Of a stretch of 11,510 bases of DNA, positions 1 through 4,920 are shown in pieces. This DNA comes from JASFRI01 sp050115015 (GTDB taxonomy: Bacteria > Acidobacteriota > Polarisedimenticolia > CBDVAL01), in NCBI GenBank assembly GCA_050115015.1, contig JASFRI010000104.1, forward strand, positions 1-11,510, in the 5' to 3' direction. Made by a program: the position numbers and the translations under genes. The notes beneath the pieces were generated by a model. The model was not told the DNA's origin, did no database searches, and worked only from the letters and a program-made list of their open reading frames with translations. Each line of letters begins with the position of its first letter. Within the stretch, counting starts at the first letter, position 1.

Positions 1-528
1 GGCCGGTGTGACGTTGCCCGCAGCGTCCATCGCCTCGTAGCGCAGCTCATACGTCCGACCGGGGCCGTCCCCGAACCGCTCGGCCCGGAGCCCCACCGCC
101 TCATCCGGCGAGCCGAGCTCCACCCCGGCAACGTCTTCCTCCGTCTCGCCGTCCCCTGGGCCCGGAGAGTCATCCGGCTCACTGCTCGTCACCGACACGA
201 GCCTGAAGGTCGGTGCAGGATCGCATTCGTCCGATGCCGTGATCGCCACCACCACCTCCACCATCCGATGGTTCGGCGGCCACAACTCGGGCGGATCGAC
301 GGCGACAGCCAGCGACGGGACCACCGTGTCCCGGACCGTCACCAGGACCGTGTCCGTGTCCCGGGACCGTCGCTCACGTGCAGTGTGATCTCGTGGGTGC
401 CGAGCGGGAGGGAAACCTCGAGGACGACGCCCGTCCCCAGCAGAACCTTCGTGAGCACTTCATCCGCGGGAAAGCATCGCGAAGGAGGGACGCCAGACCA
501 GGTCCACCGCGTGTGGTGGCCCGGTGGA
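1..528 (-). pseudogene. Remnant of an HYR/PKD-like surface protein, frameshifted and cut by the window edge
   Basis: Reading the minus strand gives two adjoining stretches of one recognisable protein in two frames. From about 528 to 365 the frame reads TRWTWSG, then VLLGTGVVLEVSLPLGTHEI and TLHVSDGPG, an HYR/PKD-like beta-sandwich end (LGTHxITLxVSDG). In that frame TGA follows within about 20 nt. The neighbouring frame continues as DTDTVLVTVRDTVVPSLAVA, VDPPELWPPNHRMVEVVVAI, then GRTYELRYEAMDAAGNVTPA running off the window at base 1. One base missing in the CCCGGG stretch near 361-366 would join them. The upstream part has no ATG, and a TGA (570-572) lies in frame above it, so no normal start exists. 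Such proteins are usually secreted. The gene is either a decayed remnant or has sequencing indels; the C terminus is outside the window. Confidence 0.6.
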
Positions 529-529
529 G

Positions 530-558
530 GGACGGCGCCGGGGGGGCCGGCGCCGTCC
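530..558 (-). terminator. Perfect 12-bp GC-rich hairpin after the PDZ gene
   Basis: GGACGGCGCCGG (530-541) and CCGGCGCCGTCC (547-558) are perfect reverse complements around a 5-nt loop. The hairpin starts 11 nt beyond the stop codon of the minus-strand PDZ gene. No T tract follows on either strand, so it is not a textbook intrinsic terminator. It is still the best candidate 3' end of that transcript. Confidence 0.5.
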
Positions 559-569
559 GCCCGGCACCG

Positions 570-1538
570 TCAGCTCCGCTGCAGGGTGGGCGCCTCCAGG
601 AGCGGCGCACGCAGCGGTTCCGACGGCGCGAACCTCCGGCTCGGCTCCGCCGGCTCGGGGATGAACGCCCGCAGCGTCATCGGCGACCCGTCCCGCAGGA
701 TCCCGAGATCCACGTAGGCGCCACGAGCCTTGCGCAGGCCCCGGGAGAGATCGCCGGCGTCGCGGACCTCGTTCCCGTCCACGGATACGAGCAGGTCCCC
801 GACCCGCAGGCCCGCCTCGGCGGCGGGGGAGTCCGGGTGGACCTTGCCCACCAGGATGCCCGCCGCGGAATCGCCGCCCAGGTGCTCCCGGAGCTCCGGG
901 GTCGGCTGGATCGCCTGGATCCCGAGGAGCGGGCGTCCCGGGTCGCCGAGACGGAACGCGAACCCGGGGATGTCGATGTCGAGGTCCAGTTCCCCGAGGT
1001 GCTCCTGCAGCCGTTCCATCTCCTCGTGGAGTGCATCGCCGTCGAGGACGAAGCCGCCGAAGGGCGCCTCCCCGTCTCCGCGGAAGGAGAAGGAGAACGT
1101 GTGAGGGGAGTCCGCGAGCTCCACCGTCATCGTCCGCGAGCTGCCGTCTCGCAGCACCTCCAGCTGGATCGTGTCACCGGCCCGCCGGTCCCGGATGGCG
1201 CGGGTCAGGTCGGCGGGCCGGTCGATCCCGATCCCGTCGGCCCGGATGATGACATCGCCGCCCTGCAACCCGGCCGCCATCGCGGGAGAGCCGTCGAGCA
1301 CGTCCATCACCTTGGCACCGCCGTCGGCGGCGTCTCGCAGCATCACCCCGAGCCAGGCGTGATCCTGGTCGTCGATCACAAAGGTGTGCTCCCCGGTCTC
1401 CCCATCGCCGTCGATCACCACGACCTGGGCCCGCCCCCCGGTCCACGTCCCCTCCGGCCCGTCCATCCCCGCCCAGGCGGCGATCCCGGCGAGGGAGAGG
1501 ACCACCAGCATGAGGCCGATCCGCTTCAGGTTCATCAT
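570..1538 (-). CDS. Secreted protein with two PDZ domains, no protease domain
   Basis: This 322-residue protein starts MMNLKRIGLMLVVLSLAGIA, a signal peptide or N-terminal anchor ending about residue 24, so it should act in the periplasm or be membrane-anchored. A first PDZ domain (about 60-142) has the carboxylate-binding loop WLGV and the typical GSPAMAAGLQGGDVIIRADG. A second (about 195-296) has LLGI and SPAAEAGLRVGDLLVSVDGN. The two are joined by an acidic linker. Both resemble DegP/HtrA and RseP-type PDZ domains, but no Ser-protease triad or metalloprotease HExxH is present, so a peptide-binding or adaptor role is more likely than proteolysis. The ATG at 1538 (a second ATG is adjacent) follows GGAGG with about 6-nt spacing. 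The gene lies 254 nt downstream of the AAA+ gene on the same strand and may have its own promoter. Confidence 0.85.
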   Translation of the reverse strand: MMNLKRIGLMLVVLSLAGIAAWAGMDGPEGTWTGGRAQVVVIDGDGETGEHTFVIDDQDHAWLGVMLRDAADGGAKVMDVLDGSPAMAAGLQGGDVIIRADGIGIDRPADLTRAIRDRRAGDTIQLEVLRDGSSRTMTVELADSPHTFSFSFRGDGEAPFGGFVLDGDALHEEMERLQEHLGELDLDIDIPGFAFRLGDPGRPLLGIQAIQPTPELREHLGGDSAAGILVGKVHPDSPAAEAGLRVGDLLVSVDGNEVRDAGDLSRGLRKARGAYVDLGILRDGSPMTLRAFIPEPAEPSRRFAPSEPLRAPLLEAPTLQRS

Positions 1539-1792
1539 CCGTCACCTCCGGCGGCTTCCACGGCCGCGACGCACGAGTGTCCGTATGGAATACGTCCGGG
1601 GCCCGCCGAGAGTCGCGGACCGTTCGACACCGCATCCACAAGGCAAGACCGGTGCCATGGCCACCGTCGCGGAGAAACTCCCGTCCTGCCGGGTCTTCCG
1701 GCGTGCCGGCCGGAACGGGATCGGCCTCGGCTCGCCGCAGATGCGCCGTCAGCACCTGAAATGGGGTTGCCGGACGTACGTCGCTGGCGGGA
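1539..1792. other. Intergenic region between the AAA+ gene and the PDZ gene
   Basis: No convincing gene lies in these 254 nt; the open frames here are extensions of shadow frames of the neighbours. Two structures are visible: a 7-bp stem hairpin at 1696-1715 and a short palindrome CGTAT-GGA-ATACG at 1582-1594 in a slightly AT-richer patch, about 45 nt upstream of the PDZ start. The palindrome could be an operator or part of a promoter, but no clear -35/-10 pair was found. Confidence 0.5.
1696..1715 (-). terminator. Possible hairpin downstream of the AAA+ gene
   Basis: TTCCGGC (1696-1702) and GCCGGAA (1709-1715) form a perfect 7-bp stem with a 6-nt loop, about 80 nt past the stop of the minus-strand AAA+ gene. 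There is no T tract. In DNA of this GC content such a stem can occur by chance, so this is only a candidate end of the Hsp20 operon transcript. Confidence 0.25.
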
Positions 1793-2836
1793 TCAGTGGA
1801 CCGGCGCGGGGGCCTCCCACTGCACGGGAACGTCGTGTCGCTCCATCGACGGGTCGGGTCCGGGGTCGTCCCCGCGGAGGCGCCGGACGTGGAAGTGCAG
1901 GTGCTCCATGCCCTTTCGATGGTCGACGTGCAGCCGGCCCCCCGCCGGGATGCGCCCGCTGACCAGGAGGTCTCCCACCGGGAACTCCACGAACCGGCGG
2001 TAGGCGCGCACCAGGTCCCGCGAGCCCATGCGGAGGTTCCTGCGGCCGCGCTCCAGCAGGAAGCGGCAGGCGTCGGGGGTCAGGTCGACCTGGAACCCGC
2101 GGCGCAGGGTGTTCTGGTTCAGCCGCAGCACGAGGCGATCCAGGATCTCCGAGAGGTGCTCCTCCTGCAGGCGGTGGAAGATGATGAGGGAGTCGAGCCG
2201 GGCCAGCAGCTCGGTGCCGAAGTGGTCCTGCGCCTCGTGATAGCAGGTCTTGAACAGCTTCTCCCGGACCCCGTCGTCCTCTTCCTCCTCGAGGCCACCG
2301 GCGAAACCGATGCCTGCGGTCTCGTCGAGGATCTCCCGGCTGCACAGGCTGCTCGTGATGAAGATCAGGCAGTTCCGCAGGCTCCCCTGGCGACCTTCCG
2401 GCAGGGCGATCCGTCCGGTCTCCATGGCGGCCGCCAGCGCCTTGGACACCTCGGGTCTCCCCCGCTCCAGGTAGTCGATGAGGATGATGGACAGCGGCGC
2501 GGTGTCGAGGACGGACCACTTGTCCTCGATCCGGGGCCGGACGAACAGCGGGGTCATCTGGAGGACGAACGCGGTCCAGGGATCTCCGGACGCGAAATGC
2601 GTGCAGTCGGCAACGACCATGCGGTTCTCGTCGCCGTGGAGGAACTTCGCCAGGGCCCGGACCAGATGGGTCTTCCCCGTGCCCGTGGGGCCGAGGAAGA
2701 GATAGGCGCAGTGGGGACCTTCCCGCGGGACGAGTCCGCTGATCGCCCGCGTGACGCCTCGGACGACCCCCTGGACCGCCCGCGGCTGGCCGGCGACCTC
2801 GTTCTCCAGCGCCGCCTGGATGACGTCCGAGAACAT
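1793..2836 (-). CDS. Single-domain AAA+ protein related to the ClpB/Hsp100 D2 domain, with degenerate catalytic motifs
   Basis: This 347-residue protein has one AAA+ module of the Clp/Hsp100 type plus a C-terminal small lid domain. Numbering is from ATG 2836. Walker A is GPTGTGKT (49-56). The Walker-B segment is IILIDYLERGRPEV (117-130), matching ClpB VILLDEVEKAHPDV, but with Tyr122 where the catalytic Glu should be. The sensor-1 position reads ITSSL instead of MTSNI (Ser163 for Asn). The Arg finger (ARLD, Arg213) and sensor 2 (GSRDL, Arg273) are kept. The D2 pore loop GYVG is absent. It therefore probably binds ATP but may hydrolyse it poorly and may not thread substrates. The start at 2836 has GGGGAGG five nt upstream. 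An upstream in-frame ATG at 2899 overlaps the previous stop as TGATG but has no SD and would add 21 low-complexity residues. It is the last gene of the Hsp20 operon. Confidence 0.85.
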   Translation of the reverse strand: MFSDVIQAALENEVAGQPRAVQGVVRGVTRAISGLVPREGPHCAYLFLGPTGTGKTHLVRALAKFLHGDENRMVVADCTHFASGDPWTAFVLQMTPLFVRPRIEDKWSVLDTAPLSIILIDYLERGRPEVSKALAAAMETGRIALPEGRQGSLRNCLIFITSSLCSREILDETAGIGFAGGLEEEEDDGVREKLFKTCYHEAQDHFGTELLARLDSLIIFHRLQEEHLSEILDRLVLRLNQNTLRRGFQVDLTPDACRFLLERGRRNLRMGSRDLVRAYRRFVEFPVGDLLVSGRIPAGGRLHVDHRKGMEHLHFHVRRLRGDDPGPDPSMERHDVPVQWEAPAPVH

Positions 2837-2841
2837 GCGCA

Positions 2842-2849
2842 CCTCCCCG
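2842..2849 (-). promoter_or_regulatory. Ribosome binding site that favours the 2836 start of the AAA+ gene
   Basis: On the minus strand CGGGGAGGTGCGC-ATG places GGGGAGG with a 5-nt spacer before ATG 2836. The alternative ATG at 2899 is preceded by CTTCGGCTTCTG, with no SD-like sequence, and could be reached only by coupling to the preceding stop. Confidence 0.6.
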
Positions 2850-2898
2850 GGAGGTTCCGGCGCGAGGGCGGGAGGGCCGCTCGCGCCGGAGCGTTGCA

Positions 2899-3267
2899 TC
2901 AGAAGCCGAAGGGACGCATCCAGTTGTAGGGCGGCACGTTCATGTTGAACGGCTGCAGGTACGGGTTCATCGCGTACGGCGGCTGGAATGGCTGCTGGTA
3001 CGGGTTCATCCCTTGGGGCGGCTGGAACGGCTGGGTCAGCGGCTCGGGCCGCACGAAGGGCGTGAACGCCTCCTGCCGGAGGTACGGGTTGAATCCCATC
3101 GGGGTCTGGAGGGGCGTCGGGAAGAACCCCTGCGCGGTGAAGTAGGGGGGCACGAAGCCGAAGGGCTGCGGAAGGAACCGGGGGATCGGGGGCCCCATCG
3201 TCAGCGGGGTCGGGATCTCCCTGAAGGGGTGGGTGACACCGTACAGGTTGGGATCGTTCCAGAACAT
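2899..3267 (-). CDS. Small Pro/Phe/Tyr/Asn-rich low-complexity protein with NPY repeats
   Basis: I do not recognise this 122-residue protein. About a quarter of it is proline (30 residues) and a fifth is aromatic (16 Phe, 7 Tyr, 2 Trp). It has no Lys or Cys and few charges. The second half carries repeats of the form MNPYxQPFxxP: GFNPYLRQEAF near 58-68, GMNPYQQPFQPP near 86-97 and AMNPYLQPF near 99-107. It ends RPFGF. No signal peptide or membrane helix is seen, so it is probably cytoplasmic and disordered. AGGAGG lies 7 nt before ATG 3267, so it is well set up for translation. It sits between the other Pro-rich gene and the AAA+ gene. Its composition suggests a phase-separating or chaperone-client protein; that is inference only. 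Confidence 0.75.
   Translation of the reverse strand: MFWNDPNLYGVTHPFREIPTPLTMGPPIPRFLPQPFGFVPPYFTAQGFFPTPLQTPMGFNPYLRQEAFTPFVRPEPLTQPFQPPQGMNPYQQPFQPPYAMNPYLQPFNMNVPPYNWMRPFGF
2947..3024 (-). repeat. Two tandem 39-nt repeat units inside the Pro/aromatic-rich gene
   Basis: Units begin at 2947 and 2986 with GAACGGCTG/GAATGGCTG, share GGTACGGGTTCATC and end GGCGGCTG. A third partial copy starts at 3025 (GAACGGCTGG). The period is 39 nt, or 13 codons, so the array grows in frame and encodes the MNPYxQPF units. Confidence 0.75.
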
Positions 3268-3303
3268 GTCGGTCCCTCCTTCGCGAGTCGTCCGCGCTGC
3301 TCG

Positions 3304-3612
3304 TCAGCGCGGGTAGAAGCCGAACGGGTTCGGATGGAACGGAACGTTGGGGTGGGCCTCCATCGGATAGGGGCCGAAGTAGGGATGGCCGGGTCCCGCA
3401 TGCCAGGGCTGGGCCGGCAGCGAGCTGATCCAGGTGGAGCCCATCCCCATCGGCGGGGAATGCGAGATCGTCCAGGGATGGGCAAGCGCCATCTGGTTGT
3501 ACAGGTAGCTGGCCAGGGTATGCGCCTGGCAGGCCAGGTGCACGGGGTCCTGGGAAGGCGACGGGCGCACCGCCGCCGGGACCTTCTTCGTGTCGGTCGT
3601 CTTGGTCACCAT
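3304..3612 (-). CDS. Small Pro/His/aromatic-rich protein of unknown function
   Basis: I do not recognise this 102-residue protein. It has a Lys/Thr-rich start (MVTKTTDTKKVP), a likely helix around residues 24-45 (VHLACQAHTLASYLYNQMAL), then a Pro-, His-, Gly- and aromatic-rich tail (HAGPGHPYFGPYP, HPNPFGFYPR). It contains 18 Pro and 8 His. The tail shares the PFGF ending motif with the next protein in the operon, so the two may be related or act together. There is no signal peptide. GGAGG stands 6 nt before ATG 3612. The gene lies 25 nt after Hsp20 and 36 nt before the next gene, so all are probably on one transcript. The His-rich tail could bind metal, but nothing proves this. Confidence 0.75.
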   Translation of the reverse strand: MVTKTTDTKKVPAAVRPSPSQDPVHLACQAHTLASYLYNQMALAHPWTISHSPPMGMGSTWISSLPAQPWHAGPGHPYFGPYPMEAHPNVPFHPNPFGFYPR

Positions 3613-3637
3613 GATCGCCCTCCTCGTCTCGGGGTCG

Positions 3638-4162
3638 CTACTCGACGTCCACCGTCATCTCGCCGGGAATCCCGTCGCCGTCGCCGCCGATGCGCAGCTC
3701 GAGGATGCCGTCCCGGTAACGGGCCTGCACCTTCTCGGGGGCCGTGCCCGAGGGGAGCAGGAACCGGCGCTCGAAGCTGCCCCAGGGGCGCTCCAGGCAG
3801 AGCGGTCGCAGTTCGGATTCGCCGGCGGTCGGACGCCGATCCCCGCGTACGACGCACTCGCCTTGCACGACGAAGACCTTGAGGTCCTCGCGCGCCACCC
3901 CGGGGATCTCCAGGTGGATCACCATCCCGCCCGGACCGGTGAACGTATCGGCGGGCGGCGCCCAGGCCGTCGGATGGGGGGCGACGGCGACCTGCCGGGA
4001 GAGGCGCTTCAGCTGATCGATCTCCTCCACGGCATGGCGGATGGGGTCGACGCCGGGAGGAAAGGACGTGTACTCGGCCGGGGCGATCTCCGGCGCCGGC
4101 CGGCCGACGAACTCCTGGTAGAGCATCTTCACGTCGTCTAGGGCCTTCTGGACATTCTCCAT
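3638..4162 (-). CDS. Small heat shock protein, Hsp20/alpha-crystallin family
   Basis: This 174-residue protein is an ATP-independent holdase of the Hsp20 family. The alpha-crystallin domain spans about 70-163. It opens WAPPADTFTGPGGMVIHLEI, continues PGVAREDLKVFVVQGECVV, has the strand pair WGSFERRFLLP, and closes with the family signature ARYRDGILELRI (usual form AxxxnGvLxi). The N-terminal arm (1-69) is longer than in minimal Hsp20s and contains a likely helix. A C-terminal VDV may stand in for the IxI/V oligomerisation motif. ATG 4162 is chosen because GGAGG lies 6 nt upstream; a TTG at 4168 falls inside that spacer. It is the first gene of a minus-strand operon with two Pro-rich proteins and an AAA+ protein. 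The promoter is in the AT-rich island shared with the divergent XRE gene. Confidence 0.93.
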   Translation of the reverse strand: MENVQKALDDVKMLYQEFVGRPAPEIAPAEYTSFPPGVDPIRHAVEEIDQLKRLSRQVAVAPHPTAWAPPADTFTGPGGMVIHLEIPGVAREDLKVFVVQGECVVRGDRRPTAGESELRPLCLERPWGSFERRFLLPSGTAPEKVQARYRDGILELRIGGDGDGIPGEMTVDVE

Positions 4163-4281
4163 CGCCAACCTCCTTCTGCCTGGAATCGGCGCGGACGGGC
4201 CTCCTCTCCGCAGGGCGAGCGGGGTGCGGTCGGGGGGGGTACGGGTCTCGTGCTCCCGGGGATTTTTTCGCGCTCACGCTA
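4163..4281 (-). promoter_or_regulatory. Putative 5' untranslated region of the Hsp20 operon
   Basis: About 110 nt lie between the putative -10 and the Hsp20 start. They are GC-rich and include a run of eight G on the plus strand (4232-4239; C8 in the transcript). The SD (AAGGAGG, 4175-4169) is unusually strong. I found no clear segment able to mask it as in an RNA thermometer, but the leader is long enough for one. Confidence 0.35.
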
Positions 4282-4304
4282 TTGCGGAATTAGCTTTATG
4301 TCAA
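4276..4304 (-). promoter_or_regulatory. Putative minus-strand promoter for the Hsp20 operon
   Basis: The minus strand has a consensus -35 TTGACA (4304-4299). After a 17-nt spacer comes TAGCGT (4281-4276), a weak -10 with 3 of 6 matches. It lies in the only AT-rich stretch of the window. No CIRCE element or heat-shock sigma-32 consensus was found. The -35 coincides with one arm of the TATGTCA inverted repeat. Confidence 0.4.
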
Positions 4305-4310
4305 TAGAAT
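4282..4310 (+). promoter_or_regulatory. Putative plus-strand promoter for the XRE-kinase operon
   Basis: TTGCGG (4282-4287), a 17-nt spacer and TAGAAT (4305-4310, 5 of 6 to consensus) form a reasonable housekeeping promoter, with a start point near 4317 and about 40 nt of leader. It overlaps the opposing Hsp20 promoter, so the two transcripts may compete or be controlled together. Confidence 0.45.
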
Positions 4311-4332
4311 GAAAGGAGAAAAGGATGACATA
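4297..4332. promoter_or_regulatory. Inverted repeat TATGTCA-N22-TGACATA, candidate operator
   Basis: TATGTCA (4297-4303) and TGACATA (4326-4332) are perfect 7-bp inverted arms separated by 22 nt. The left arm covers the -35 of the putative Hsp20 promoter. The right arm lies just past the expected start of the XRE transcript. A second pair, CTATTG (4279-4284) and CAATAG (4302-4307), interleaves with it. This fits an operator for a dimeric HTH repressor, most simply the adjacent XRE protein. Confidence 0.4.
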
Positions 4333-4355
4333 GTTAGAAACTGAGGAGGCCATCG

Positions 4356-4844
4356 ATGCCACGCCGATCCGCTGTTCCCGATGTCGGCTCCCGGCTCGCG
4401 GCGGCGCGCCGCCGGCGGGGCCTGTCGCAGGGCACCGTCGCGCGCCTCGCCGGGATCGCGCCCTCCTATCTCTCGCGGATCGAGACGTCCAAGGTGCAGC
4501 CGACCTTCCGCACGGTACTCCGCGTCGCCGGAGCGCTGAAGGTCTCGCCCGAGGAGATCGTCGGGCCGGGGCCCGTGAGCCAGGATGACGGTGCCTGCCC
4601 CATCTCGACCAGCGGTCGCTGCATGCTGGATCTGATCCGGTCGCCGGCGCAGGTCACGCGGATGACCAGCGGCGAGGTGTACACGCCGCGGGAGATCCGG
4701 CTGCTGCAGCGGCTCGCCGACTGGATGCAGGGCGCGGGACCCGACCGGCTCCGGGCCATGGAGGTCCTTCTCGACGAGATGCTACGGGGTCGGACGGATA
4801 AGCCGGAGGGCCGGGGTCGCCGGAGCCGGACGAGCGCGAGTTGA
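4356..4844 (+). CDS. XRE-family helix-turn-helix transcriptional regulator with a CPxSxSGxC motif
   Basis: This 162-residue protein has an N-terminal XRE/HTH_3 domain at about 10-65. It opens VGSRLAAARRRRGLSQGTVA, with the recognition helix in APSYLSRIETSKVQPT. A short segment with CPISTSGRC (Cys81, Cys89) follows, then a helical region (about 105-150) that could mediate dimerisation, and a basic tail. The two cysteines might sense redox state or bind metal; this is inference. GAGGAGG stands 6 nt before ATG 4356. The gene is divergent from the Hsp20 operon across an AT-rich promoter region. Its TGA overlaps an ATG at 4844 (TGATG) leading toward the kinase gene, so the two are probably coupled. 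It is likely an autoregulator and a regulator of the Hsp20 operon. Confidence 0.88.
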   Translation: MPRRSAVPDVGSRLAAARRRRGLSQGTVARLAGIAPSYLSRIETSKVQPTFRTVLRVAGALKVSPEEIVGPGPVSQDDGACPISTSGRCMLDLIRSPAQVTRMTSGEVYTPREIRLLQRLADWMQGAGPDRLRAMEVLLDEMLRGRTDKPEGRGRRSRTSAS

Positions 4845-4920
4845 TGCGCCGGGGTCACGGGGGTCGAGCCTGAGATCGTACGCGAAGCTGCTCGCCGCTC
4901 CACTGGCCGCCCTGCTCACC

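Noticed and set aside
378..2003. 541-codon plus frame
   Set aside because: It is opposite to the PDZ and AAA+ genes, with low-complexity Arg/Pro/Gly composition and no recognisable domain; a shadow frame due to high GC.
1793..2899. Full ClpB or ClpX unfoldase
   Set aside because: Only one AAA+ module, no N-domain, middle domain, zinc finger or IGF loop, and degenerate catalytic motifs.
2836..2899. ATG 2899 as start of the AAA+ gene
   Set aside because: The TGATG overlap is suggestive, but there is no SD, and the extra 21 residues are Pro/Gly-rich and do not belong to the AAA+ fold. ATG 2836 has a strong SD.
1793..4162. Gas vesicle cluster (which also combines AAA+ and Hsp20-like proteins)
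   Set aside because: No GvpA/GvpF/GvpK-like protein is present, and the AAA+ protein is of the Clp/Hsp100 type rather than MoxR/GvpN.
4232..4239. G8 run as part of a G-quadruplex
   Set aside because: G runs nearby are irregular and common in this GC-rich sequence; there is no clear four-tract pattern beyond expectation.
4163..4355. CIRCE element, sigma-32 promoter or ROSE thermometer for hsp20
   Set aside because: No TTAGCACTC/GAGTGCTAA pair, no CTTGAA/CCCCAT-type promoter, and no segment clearly complementary to the SD was found.
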